Positions 43,393-51,733 of a DNA stretch of 64,000 nt are shown one piece after another; the stretch's first letter is position 1; each line of letters begins with the position of its first letter. The notes below the pieces were generated by a model that was not told where the DNA came from, did no database searches, and saw only the letters and a list, made by a program, of their open reading frames with translations. The position numbers and the translations under genes were made by a program. Location of the stretch: positions 1 to 64,000 of the forward strand of contig JANNWG010000028.1 in the NCBI GenBank assembly GCA_031414695.1. Reading direction: 5' to 3'. The DNA is from UKL13-2 sp031414695. GTDB lineage: Bacteria > Pseudomonadota > Gammaproteobacteria > Burkholderiales > Usitatibacteraceae.

Positions 43393-43418
43393 CCGTTCGC
43401 CCAGAGCTGGTCGAAAGG
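43393..43418. repeat. CCGTTCGCCC...TCGAAAGG palindromic repeat
   Basis: A 26-bp unit CCGTTCGCCC-AGAGCTGG-TCGAAAGG, a relative of the CCTTCGA/TCGAAGG repeat at 52233-52291. It lies just upstream of guaA fragment 3, at the place where intact guaA carries its own inserted repeat, and would read in frame as VRPELVERL before the SWYENVAQAF of the fragment. Confidence 0.75.
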
Positions 43419-43432
43419 CTAGCCAATTCGCA

Positions 43433-43697
43433 AAGCTGGTACGAAAACGTCGCCCAAGCCTTTGCTGTTTTTTTGTCAGTCAAAAGCGTCAGCGTCATTG
43501 GCGACGGAAGCGCCTATGAAGATATAGTCGCACTCAGAGCCGTACAACCCATTGACTTCATGACAGCACATTGGGCTGAGCTACCGTCTAGCTTGCTCGG
43601 CAAAGTATCAAACCGTATCATCAACGATACGCGTGGGTTTAATCGGGTGGTGTATGACGTGAATGGGAAGCCGCTGGCAACGACTGAGTTGGAGTAA
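43433..43697 (+). pseudogene. guaA: guaA 3'-end fragment 3
   Basis: About 265 bp equivalent to guaA 40380-40645 (SWYENVAQAF to the stop, including DFMTAHWAELP). The frame is intact to a TAA at 43697 but diverged (NRIINDTRGF, GKPLATTELE). It cannot function without the rest of GuaA. It forms the right-hand boundary of the HigBA interval and the left-hand boundary of the Gabija-like module. Confidence 0.92.
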
Positions 43698-43774
43698 ATC
43701 CGGTAGCCCAAGCGTTTCCGATAAACGGATTTGACGGACAGGGCAGAGTGAACTGCCGACGCACCCTCCACGAA

Positions 43775-45205
43775 TCAGGCCGGAATGGTGTTTGCGAGAC
43801 TCACTATCGTGATGGTTTTCGCGCCTCGGGTCAGCGCGACGTACAGTTCTTTAGGCGACATGGACTCTGCTTCTAGGATGATCGCGTGGTCGTACTCTAA
43901 GCCCTTGACCAGCAATGTGGTACCGATAAGTTTGTTGTGACGGACAGGACGCCCTGAATGGCGGAAGTTCTGCTGATAGCGATTTGCGCTCTCCAATAGA
44001 CTCAGACTTTTGTTTTCCTCGTGTATGCGAAGAACGTTCAAAAACCTGTTCAGCAGGTCGCGCCGGTATGTCGTGGTTTTTGGATTACCTTGAATAGCGG
44101 TCAAGAAGCACGTGAGATTTGTGCTCGAAGCATCTGCCAAATAACGATTGGCGGCTTCCAACAACGTTGGATACTTGGTTGCCTGCGTCGCCTTCGCGTG
44201 CTCACCGCGCTTGGTCGCGGCGCTCAAGATTACATCCACTGCATTGCAGCACTTCTTAGCGAAGTCGATCGCCAGGCAGAGCCGTTGCTTGGCCGCCCCG
44301 GCGGCTTCGAGCTTCTTTATGAAGCTGAACAAATCCTTGCCTTCAACCTCCTCGATACTGGAAAATTTTCCAGCAAGCGACTTTGCCAGTCGGTGGGTCT
44401 TGTTCTTGGACTGCTGATTGCCTGAATGGATGGCGATCACCGCATCTTCATGATCCAGAAATGCATAGAAGAAGTTGAGACGCGCTCGATTCGTAAAGTC
44501 CGTCAGGTCAACCGCCACATGTCGAACACCCTTGGGAAGTGGTGCAGCAAGTGATATTTTTTCGCCAGCTCGAAGACGCTTACTCACGTCGTCGAGCCAG
44601 TCAGCTAGTTCTGATGCGCCCGCCAAGCGCCACCGCCATGGCGTTTTCAGTTGCCCCAGAAGTTTATAGTGGGGGTAGATGTGCTGCTCCCAATCGACCG
44701 GCTGATCTGCAAAGTCAAAGATTGCCTGCATGGGGTCGCCCAGGAGGCGACAGGGCAGCAGCTTCGTCAGCGCATCGACCAGTGTGTGCTGTTGGGTCGA
44801 GCAATCTTGGTATTCATCAACGTAGATGCCAGAATAAGAGCATTTGACGAATCGCTTCGCGAACGGCCTGTCGAGCAAAGCCGCGCATGCGGCGTAAAGT
44901 TTCCCCCACTCCTTGCCGCTCGGGTATTCCGTCTTCCACTGGGATGTGGTGGGGAAGGAAAGGCATAGCCGCAGTGCCCAACTGGCAATGGTGTCAATTT
45001 GATAGGTCGATGCGGGAACGGCCAGCGATTGCATCTTCTTTCTGATGGCGTTCGCGCCCGCATAGGTGTGCGTCAGGATTAACTGCCGGTGTGGCGACGC
45101 CTTGACGGCCAATGCGATGAGATGCGTCTTGCCGTATCCGGCAGGCGCAATTACATAACCACGGCCATTGAACTCCGCGAGTTTTTTGGGGAGATCTTCA
45201 TCCAT
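43775..45205 (-). CDS. UvrD/Rep-like helicase, GajB-like
   Basis: A 476-residue superfamily 1 helicase: motif I IAPAGYGKTHLI, Ia LTHTYAGANAIRKKM, II GIYVDEYQDCS, III LLGDPMQAIFDF, V GTTLLVKGLEYDHAIIL, VI ELYVALTRGAKTI. It is shorter than UvrD and close to GajB of Gabija in size. The start overlaps the stop of the OLD-family gene by 8 bp (ATGGATGA), the nuclease-then-helicase order of Gabija. In that system the helicase partner senses or processes DNA ends during phage attack. The assignment rests on domain pairing and size, not on a sequence search. Confidence 0.8.
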   Translation of the reverse strand: MDEDLPKKLAEFNGRGYVIAPAGYGKTHLIALAVKASPHRQLILTHTYAGANAIRKKMQSLAVPASTYQIDTIASWALRLCLSFPTTSQWKTEYPSGKEWGKLYAACAALLDRPFAKRFVKCSYSGIYVDEYQDCSTQQHTLVDALTKLLPCRLLGDPMQAIFDFADQPVDWEQHIYPHYKLLGQLKTPWRWRLAGASELADWLDDVSKRLRAGEKISLAAPLPKGVRHVAVDLTDFTNRARLNFFYAFLDHEDAVIAIHSGNQQSKNKTHRLAKSLAGKFSSIEEVEGKDLFSFIKKLEAAGAAKQRLCLAIDFAKKCCNAVDVILSAATKRGEHAKATQATKYPTLLEAANRYLADASSTNLTCFLTAIQGNPKTTTYRRDLLNRFLNVLRIHEENKSLSLLESANRYQQNFRHSGRPVRHNKLIGTTLLVKGLEYDHAIILEAESMSPKELYVALTRGAKTITIVSLANTIPA

Positions 45206-46910
45206 GTTCCACCCAGGCGCGAAGTTGCGTCAACTTGGTTGCTAACTCGCGCTGTTTAAAAGCAGCATCAACGAATGCGGGCGCTATGGCCCCGAACCAA
45301 GCTTCGGCATCCGATATTGACTTAAACCACGGCGACGCCTTGGCCTTTGCGGCATCTCCGATCGCTTTGCGAAGCTCGGGTGAATCGATCCATTTTGCAA
45401 TGTCCTGGTCCAGCTCGGCGCCCGGCAGTTTGGAACATACGTTGTCATGAACCGAGAATCCAAGGGCCGCCGCCAACTTGACGCTCGCCAGAACGCTGGC
45501 CCAAGGCAGATCGAGCATGGCCCGCTGCTCAAGAGCCAACTGATCGGACCACATCAGTACCTCTATTGCCTGCTGGGTCAAGTCTTCCACGTCTTGAGGC
45601 GAGAAGTCCTTCGGAGCATCACCATCAGCGACAGCATATGCGTCGTAGTGAAGTGCTTTGAATGCCGACGCGAGAGCTTTCACTTTGCTGGCACCGTGAG
45701 CGTCCAGCAAGACGGCTCCAAAATATGACATCGGATTTAGTCCGGTAGTCATCCAATAGTTGTCGAGGCCGCGCAAGAAACCTACCTCGGTCGCGCCTTC
45801 GCAGACAACCACCTTCATGGACAAGAACGCCTCCGCGCTGGAGCGGAGTTGGCCTTGAATGTTGAGTCCAGCAAGGTTTTTCCCCGAGGTGGCCACGACC
45901 TTTACTTCGCCAGCTAGTTTGTGCACGACATGCAAATGCTCCGCCGTCAACTCGCGCAAGACTGAGGGTGAGTGGGTTGTTAAGAAATATTGGCCCGTAG
46001 CGTCTTCCTTGATGTACTTGATCAGACGCGCGATCCGATGTGGCTCCAATCCGAATTCGAGTTCGTCAAACAAGGTGATGTGTTGCACATCGAGGTTTTC
46101 CTTCTGAATACCGCAAAGCAGCATCCTTCTTGATCCGAGCCCGAGCTGCCGCAACGGCATATTTCCATCGTGCAACGTCAACCCACCAACGCGGATGTTG
46201 ATGGAATTAAGGTCAAGATGCGCCTTGTACGAATGATCGACCGGAATTCCAAGTTTCTTCGCCACCGCCTCCGACTTTGCTGCCGCCTCGTCAAAATTCT
46301 TCAAGGCTTCAGCCCGTTGGACATCGAGCGAACTTCGCGCCGCACGAGTCGCGTCCACGAGTGATTCACTCAGGTTGTCAGATTCCGTAATTTTTGCCAA
46401 CGCGGTTCCTGCTGCCCAGCTCAGTTGTTTCTCGCTGTAGTCTCCGATCAGACCAACATTGACCTTCGCACGGTCTGCGGATCGGAAGTCTACGCCGTCG
46501 GGATTCCGCGCAGTGACGATTTTCCATTTCGGCTCAAGGTCTTTTGCAACGGTGAGACATACGCTCAGAACGATTTCGTCAGTATCTTTGGGCTCATCAT
46601 GGAGAGTGAATGCCACCTTGTCCCATCCTCGCACATGAGCACCATACTTTTGCTCGGAACAGAATTCATTGGGCAATTCTCCAATGACAACTTCAATACG
46701 GATTGTATGGTTTGTATTGCAGAGGTGAAAATCGGAATCGCCGAATGAGAGATTCCACTGCGGGCTGAAAATACAGCGAATGGCTTCAAGAATTGTCGTC
46801 TTTGCGGAGTCGCCCTTTCCGATCAGGCAAAAAATCGGCTGATCAGGAAGCTTCCATTCCAGTTGTTTAATTCCCCTGAAATTGAGAATATCGATTTTTC
46901 TTATTTTCAT
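45198..46910 (-). CDS. OLD-family ATPase-TOPRIM nuclease, GajA-like
   Basis: A 570-residue class 2 OLD protein. The ABC-type ATPase half has a P-loop LIGKGDSAKTTILEAIR, atypical because the usual Gly before Lys is Ala, then RQLGLGSRRMLL, Walker B ITLFDELEFGLEP and the switch His in LTTHSPSVLRE. The TOPRIM half has VVVCEGATEVGFLRGLDNY and AVADGDAP as metal ligands. The start at ATG 46910 has AGGAG just upstream. GajA nicks DNA when nucleotide pools fall; the same role is inferred here. It is the first gene of the two-gene minus-strand operon. Confidence 0.82.
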   Translation of the reverse strand: MKIRKIDILNFRGIKQLEWKLPDQPIFCLIGKGDSAKTTILEAIRCIFSPQWNLSFGDSDFHLCNTNHTIRIEVVIGELPNEFCSEQKYGAHVRGWDKVAFTLHDEPKDTDEIVLSVCLTVAKDLEPKWKIVTARNPDGVDFRSADRAKVNVGLIGDYSEKQLSWAAGTALAKITESDNLSESLVDATRAARSSLDVQRAEALKNFDEAAAKSEAVAKKLGIPVDHSYKAHLDLNSINIRVGGLTLHDGNMPLRQLGLGSRRMLLCGIQKENLDVQHITLFDELEFGLEPHRIARLIKYIKEDATGQYFLTTHSPSVLRELTAEHLHVVHKLAGEVKVVATSGKNLAGLNIQGQLRSSAEAFLSMKVVVCEGATEVGFLRGLDNYWMTTGLNPMSYFGAVLLDAHGASKVKALASAFKALHYDAYAVADGDAPKDFSPQDVEDLTQQAIEVLMWSDQLALEQRAMLDLPWASVLASVKLAAALGFSVHDNVCSKLPGAELDQDIAKWIDSPELRKAIGDAAKAKASPWFKSISDAEAWFGAIAPAFVDAAFKQRELATKLTQLRAWVEHG

Positions 46911-47064
46911 GACTCTCCTATGCAAAAAAGCACTCTGTTATGAAATAAATGGGATGTTCAGACACCATCTTTATGCTGCGATTTCTCGTGGCTAATTACC
47001 GAGACAGTGCCTAGGAAATTCAGGCGGAACACCGAGCAAACGCTTCTGACATAGATAATACCCC

Positions 47065-47094
47065 TTGCATCTTTATACGGGATACCCGTACAAT
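47065..47094 (+). promoter_or_regulatory. Promoter with embedded operator palindrome, toxin-antitoxin pair
   Basis: TTGCAT (47065-47070) and TACAAT (47089-47094) form a -35/-10 pair with an 18-bp spacer. The spacer contains TACGGG-ATA-CCCGTA (47076-47090), a 6+6 palindrome suited to an XRE repressor. Transcription would begin at about 47101, the toxin ATG itself. Confidence 0.6.
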
Positions 47095-47100
47095 GCGCCT

Positions 47101-47397
47101 ATGCGCACTGTCATCGAAACCGCAACATTCCAGAAGCAAGCCGAAAAGCTCTGGACCGAAAACGAGCGGTTTGCCTTCATTGATTGGATCGCAGTCAATC
47201 CGCTGGTAGGGGATGTGATCCCAGGTGCAGATGGCGCGCGCAAGGTTCGCTGGAGTCGCAGCGGGACTGGCAAGTCAGGCGGTGCGCGAGTGATTTACTT
47301 CAACTTGACTGAGCAAGAGGTCGTGTTATTGATGGCGGCGTATGCCAAAGCCGACCGCGCTAACATGCTTCCCGCTGAAATCAAAAAGGTGGTGTGA
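47101..47397 (+). CDS. RelE/HigB-type toxin (second pair)
   Basis: A 98-residue RelE/ParE-superfamily toxin of the HigB-2 kind: TATFQKQAEKLWTENERFAF, GARKVRWSRSGTGKSGGARV, IYFNLTEQEVVLLMAAYAKAD. ATG 47101 is chosen because the putative -10 box ends only 6 bp upstream, so the transcript would be leaderless. The antitoxin starts 1 bp after the stop codon. Confidence 0.9.
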   Translation: MRTVIETATFQKQAEKLWTENERFAFIDWIAVNPLVGDVIPGADGARKVRWSRSGTGKSGGARVIYFNLTEQEVVLLMAAYAKADRANMLPAEIKKVV

Positions 47398-47398
47398 A

Positions 47399-47722
47399 AT
47401 GGGTATTAAGAAAATCGACATTGAGAAGGTGGCAGCGGCCATCGAGGCAGATGCTGGTGAGTCTTTGCCTGATCTGCGTCAGGCATTGGCCGAAGCGAAA
47501 GCAGGGCTTGGACGTGTCACAACCCCTGAGCAAATGCTTGTGCGCCAGGCACGCCAAAAATCTGGACTTACCCAAGCTGCGTTTGCCGCGCGCATCGAAA
47601 CACCGGTGGCGACCTTACGTGACTGGGAGCAAGGGCGGTTCGCGCCGCCGGGTGTGGTGTTATGTTTACTGCGCCTCATCATCAAGCACCCCGAACTATC
47701 GCAGGAGCTGAATGCAGCGTGA
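47399..47722 (+). CDS. HigA-type XRE antitoxin (second pair)
   Basis: A 107-residue antitoxin with an XRE helix-turn-helix at about 50-100 (RQARQKSGLTQAAFAARI, VATLRDWEQGRFAPPG). ATG 47399 follows the toxin stop closely, as in HigBA pairs. It presumably binds the TACGGG/CCCGTA operator upstream of the toxin gene. Confidence 0.9.
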   Translation: MGIKKIDIEKVAAAIEADAGESLPDLRQALAEAKAGLGRVTTPEQMLVRQARQKSGLTQAAFAARIETPVATLRDWEQGRFAPPGVVLCLLRLIIKHPELSQELNAA

Positions 47723-47863
47723 CTGGAGTAATTGAAATTTCGCAGACAGTGTCTGCGGTTTTCATCCATCAAAAAATTATCTGTAGAAATTCAGATTTGA
47801 TCCAACAACAACCCCAAAAAACGGTAATTGTCAGATCAAATCTAAATCGCTAAAGCAAAAAAA

Positions 47864-48244
47864 CTATTTCATCGAGTTAAAGCCAATCATATTCCCCTCA
47901 GTGTCTTCGCACAGCGTCACCCAGCCGAAGTCACCAATTGAAAATTTTGGCCTAACGATCTTGCCGCCAGCGGCAACCACGCGTGACTCCTCCACCGCGC
48001 AGTCTTCCACATTGAAGTACACCATTGTGCCGCCCATTCCAGGGCGAGCGTGGGCGGATTTGACTAAAGCTCCAGATGCGCCGTATGACTGCATATCGCC
48101 GGGGAAGCTCATCATCTGTGTTTCACCTGTTGGGTCGCCTATCTTCTCCAGTTTTTGTTTTAGTACGCCCTCATAAAACGTGACTGCCCGATCCATATCG
48201 TTGACGTAAATATCAAACCATCCAATTGCATTTGACTTTCCCAT
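47864..48244 (-). CDS. VOC-family (glyoxalase/dioxygenase fold) protein
   Basis: A 126-residue VOC protein: GWFDIYVNDMDRAVTFYEGVL opens the first repeat and GGKIVRPKFSIGDFGWVTLCEDTEGNMIGF (C-terminal block) closes the second. It resembles the PhnB/YdeI-like VOC proteins often found near regulators. Substrate is unknown. It has a GGAGCAC ribosome-binding sequence and lies downstream of the AraC-type regulator gene on the same strand. Confidence 0.88.
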   Translation of the reverse strand: MGKSNAIGWFDIYVNDMDRAVTFYEGVLKQKLEKIGDPTGETQMMSFPGDMQSYGASGALVKSAHARPGMGGTMVYFNVEDCAVEESRVVAAGGKIVRPKFSIGDFGWVTLCEDTEGNMIGFNSMK

Positions 48245-48311
48245 GTTGTGCTCCTTTGCTAATTAAGAAGCGGGCAGTGTAGCCAGTCGTAAAGTTTTCG
48301 TATTGTATAAA

Positions 48312-49052
48312 TCAGACATCAAACTTATCGGCGTATTTCGCAGGCGTGTAGCCTGTGATTTTGCGAAACGCGTGAATGAAGTGTGATTGGTCCGCATACA
48401 ACTCCAAGTAATGTTGCTTAAATGACTGCTGTAGTCGCAATACTTTGAGCAGGTCGTGCGGTGAAAACCCAGTCGTTTGTTTGAGCGTTCGTTGCAGTTG
48501 GCGAGGTGACATACCGGTAGCAGCTGCCATGTCAGTCACGTTGTGAATATCGTCAATGTTAGTCAGTATTTTTTCAGTGATAACGTTGTCTACCACAAAC
48601 TTCTCGTCAATAAGCCATTGCACCAGCGCTGTTAAAACTGACTGTTTTGCGAAGAAGTCTAATTTAACAAGCTCGTTGCTTGCTTTAATCAACGGCAACT
48701 GTCCTTGGTAGGCTGTACCTACAAAGTGGTCAACAATCTCATCAGGGCAACCTTGCCACACGCCCGGTAAAAACTGAATGCCGACGTAGTGAAACGTCTT
48801 ACCAAGATTGAGCACCTCGTAAGTGGTACGCAGTGCAGTAACCCCTGCGATGTTGGTATCTATTTGGTTGAATAAAATATTCACGCAGGCATCGGGCAAT
48901 GCATGCAGACAAAAATCTTCTTGCAGCGCACACTCAGTTTTGAGTTCCCAAAAACAATGTGCCAGTCCAGATAAATTGCTCGGCGGCTTTGCCTCGGTAT
49001 ATCGTACAGACCGTGCCGTTTTTTCGATGCCATCTTGAATTGGGCTATACAT
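48312..49052 (-). CDS. AraC-family transcriptional regulator
   Basis: A 246-residue regulator. The C-terminal third has the two AraC helix-turn-helix motifs: DMAAATGMSPRQLQRTLKQ and a second around DQSHFIHAFRKITGYTPAKY. The N-terminal region is a sensing domain of the type seen in small-molecule-responsive AraC proteins (HCFWELKTECALQEDFCLHALPDAC, seen in pieces). It may control the VOC gene 67 bp downstream. A 296-bp gap upstream shows no gene or repeat. Confidence 0.92.
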   Translation of the reverse strand: MYSPIQDGIEKTARSVRYTEAKPPSNLSGLAHCFWELKTECALQEDFCLHALPDACVNILFNQIDTNIAGVTALRTTYEVLNLGKTFHYVGIQFLPGVWQGCPDEIVDHFVGTAYQGQLPLIKASNELVKLDFFAKQSVLTALVQWLIDEKFVVDNVITEKILTNIDDIHNVTDMAAATGMSPRQLQRTLKQTTGFSPHDLLKVLRLQQSFKQHYLELYADQSHFIHAFRKITGYTPAKYADKFDV

Positions 49053-49348
49053 ATCTTGTCATAAATTAAATTTTTACTATGTTATCTTGAGTGTTAAACA
49101 CGCTGTACTTGCAAAAGTATGCACGCCCAAAGAAGCTTTCAAAATCAAATTAAGTTAGCTGGCCTGAACGTGAAATTAATTTTCGTAACCAAGTTTAAGT
49201 TTTTATTCGTAAAACACTATTTATGATTGACGTTAATTTAGAAGGTGTAGCGGTTATTCAAGAGCAATTGCTATTGCCCAATCTGACTCATCACCATTCC
49301 ATATCATCCAAAATAAATTGCTTGTTAACAATCGAATGTGAGTGACAC

Positions 49349-50725
49349 ATGCTTAGCGCTCTCCGCAAAATGCTAGATTCTTATTCCTGTAATGCAATCA
49401 GCCGCCTGATGTTTCTATCTGCCTTGGCAGTTATTCTTTCCGTTAACTCAGTGCCATCTTTTGCTGACACTAAGCAATATCGTGCACAGCTAGCAGATGC
49501 ACTGGCGAAGCAAGATGCTGAGGCGATTAAAAATGCGGTGGCGATTAAAAATGCGGTGGCGATTATCAATGGTCACCTAGGTAAGAAGCAAGGCGTGCCT
49601 GAGACGCGCGATCAATACACGCCAATTCCGCGTGCCGCCACTGCACTCTCGAAAGCTGAAGCGATGGGCAGCATGACAAAATTTACCGCACACATTGCAA
49701 AGCATCGTTGGTGGCATATTGGTCTTGACCCAGCCACGTTATCGCGCCCGCTGCGCGAGCCAGCGTCTGCCATTGTCGGTCTTTTAGCATTTTCGCGTGC
49801 CGCGCAATCTATTCAAACTGCAAACAATCCTAAGCCGACTCAAGCCACAGACGTTTATCTTGATGCGGCGCGTCAGGCAGGGGATTTTTTGTTGTGGACG
49901 CAGGCGGAAGCAGGGTCTGGACTCTTTCCATTTCCCGCTTTTCGCGGCAAAGCTGAAAGCGCGCCTTTTCGTTCGCTAAAAGGTCATCTTGCGAAAGCGG
50001 AAGCCAACAACCTCGTCGGTGTCGTTAAAAATGGCTGGGTCATTGAGGATGAAGGCGACGGTGGTTTGCAATTTGATAATGGCGAATCAGGTATTGCAAT
50101 TTTTGCGCTATTTGAAGCAACGCATGATAAAAAATATTTAGACGCCGCAGTGCGTTCGGTGGAATGGGCCATGCGACGCCCGCTGGTGACAAATTGGAAT
50201 TACAACAGTTTTAGCGTGCGGCTGTTGGCGCGCGCTTACTTGGTCACTGGCAATCAATCATTTCTTGATAGCGCTACGCAAAAAGCAATGCTTGGAGTGA
50301 TACCGGGGCAGTTAACCCGTGGTGAGAATATCGGCAGATGGAGTGACCCGCACAATGCTAGGCCTACGTATCACTACATCATGCTGGAGAGCTTGGTTGA
50401 GTTAGCGGCTGCGCGACGAAAAGCAAAAGCGGATAAAAGTCGCATCAGTGATGTCATTACAGATGCGCTGCGATTGGGGCTTATCGCGCGTAATCAAGAT
50501 TTTCTGCCATCTGGCAAAGGCGCGCCAACAAAAGAAGGTGCTATGGTCGCGTTATTAAACGTTAACCGTGTGTTTGCAGAAGATGCTGAATTTTTACGTG
50601 CGACACATTCTCGCGTCGCGCTCGATGCGTTGACCAAGCTGGTAGCCGAACAGTACCGCCGTGGCAATGCACCGTTAGCGCCGGGCGCTTGGGGGTTGAT
50701 GGTTGAAAGTGTCGTGCAGCGCTAG
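49349..50725 (+). CDS. Exported alpha/alpha-toroid (six-hairpin glycosidase-like) protein
   Basis: A 458-residue exported protein with a signal peptide (LMFLSALAVILSVNSVPSFA). The remainder is helical with repeated toroid-type segments (GLLAFSRAAQ, AARQAGDFLLWTQAEAGSGLFPFP, ESGIAIFALFEATHDKKYLDAA, SVRLLARAYLVTGNQSFL), like six-hairpin glycosidases and related lyases or epimerases. Family and substrate cannot be assigned by eye. Near the mature N-terminus, two identical 18-bp units (49525-49560) duplicate the residues AIKNAV. Confidence 0.65.
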   Translation: MLSALRKMLDSYSCNAISRLMFLSALAVILSVNSVPSFADTKQYRAQLADALAKQDAEAIKNAVAIKNAVAIINGHLGKKQGVPETRDQYTPIPRAATALSKAEAMGSMTKFTAHIAKHRWWHIGLDPATLSRPLREPASAIVGLLAFSRAAQSIQTANNPKPTQATDVYLDAARQAGDFLLWTQAEAGSGLFPFPAFRGKAESAPFRSLKGHLAKAEANNLVGVVKNGWVIEDEGDGGLQFDNGESGIAIFALFEATHDKKYLDAAVRSVEWAMRRPLVTNWNYNSFSVRLLARAYLVTGNQSFLDSATQKAMLGVIPGQLTRGENIGRWSDPHNARPTYHYIMLESLVELAAARRKAKADKSRISDVITDALRLGLIARNQDFLPSGKGAPTKEGAMVALLNVNRVFAEDAEFLRATHSRVALDALTKLVAEQYRRGNAPLAPGAWGLMVESVVQR

Positions 50726-50867
50726 TTAAGCTAGCGGTTACTAATTAGCAATGGCGCTTAACGTCATTATTTATGGGTAACGCTCAACCCACTTTTGACG
50801 AGTAAAGTACAGCCATGTTTGAACACGTTGCGAAACCTGTATTCCGCGACCACAATTTATCTCACGT

Positions 50868-51158
50868 GTGAAACGTGCGGTGCTGTTGGGGTTAGCCATG
50901 ATTATGTTGTCGCTTGGCATTGGTATGCTGGGTTATAAATTTTTATTTCCGCAGCTCGATTGGGCGGATGCATTTGTCAATGCAGCGATGATTTTGTCTG
51001 GGATGGGGCCGCTCGCGATACCGCAAACGACAGCTGCGAAAATTTTTTCAGGCTGTTATGCGTTGTATTCAGGCTTAATGTTAGTCATGACAGCAGGTGT
51101 GGTCTTCGCGCCATTGGTGCATCGTTTTCTGCATAAGCTGCACGCGGATGAAGAGTAA
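50868..51158 (+). CDS. Small inner-membrane protein, possible N-terminal frameshift
   Basis: A 96-residue protein with two or three membrane helices (GLAMIMLSLGIGMLGYKFLF, FSGCYALYSGLMLVMTAGVVF) and a His-rich end (HRFLHKLHADEE). The only start is GTG 50868. Upstream, ATG 50815 opens MFEHVAKP in another frame, and the frame of this gene reads PRPQFISR just before 50868. Joined, these would give the N-terminus I would expect for such a protein, so a one-base frameshift, real or from sequencing, is likely. Function is unknown. Confidence 0.6.
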   Translation: MKRAVLLGLAMIMLSLGIGMLGYKFLFPQLDWADAFVNAAMILSGMGPLAIPQTTAAKIFSGCYALYSGLMLVMTAGVVFAPLVHRFLHKLHADEE

Positions 51159-51194
51159 AATTCTTTAATCATCAACTTTTATAGGGAGAAACCC

Positions 51195-51575
51195 ATGATT
51201 GCCTACACCTCATTCGGTACTAATGATCTACCACGTGCCAAAGATTTTTATGATCAAGTTTTTGCGGCGATCGGTATCAAGCGAATGATGGACTGGGGCG
51301 AACAAGGCTGTGCGTGGGGGTCGAGCTATACGACGCCGATGTTTGGCGTATTGACGCCGTATAACAAAGAACCTGCGACGGTGGGCAATGGCACAATGAT
51401 TTCAATTTTTTGCAAATCAGAAGCCGAAGTGAATGCGCTCTACGCGAAGGCAATAGAGCTCGGTGGCAAAGATGAAGGTGCGCCGGGGCAGCGCGGAGAA
51501 GGTTTTTACGCAGGTTATTTTCGTGATCTGGATGGCAATAAGCTCAATGGTTTTTTTATGGCGCAGGGCGGCTAG
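51195..51575 (+). CDS. VOC-family protein
   Basis: A 126-residue glyoxalase/bleomycin-resistance-fold protein: MIAYTSFGTNDLPRAKDFYD and YAGYFRDLDGNKLNGFFM are the two repeat signatures. AGGGAG lies about 9 bp upstream of ATG 51195. Substrate unknown; it is one of two VOC genes in this accessory region. Confidence 0.88.
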   Translation: MIAYTSFGTNDLPRAKDFYDQVFAAIGIKRMMDWGEQGCAWGSSYTTPMFGVLTPYNKEPATVGNGTMISIFCKSEAEVNALYAKAIELGGKDEGAPGQRGEGFYAGYFRDLDGNKLNGFFMAQGG

Positions 51576-51733
51576 GCGTCGCAATTGTTTGCGCGCGATG
51601 CACCCCAAAGCATGTACCCCAAACCAATATGTTTTCCGTGTTCAAGTTTTTTTACTTGCAGTGTTGCTGCAAATTCCAGCCTGCATCATATGCACCATGA
51701 TGCATGAAATATTCATTTTTGAAAGTATTTCTA

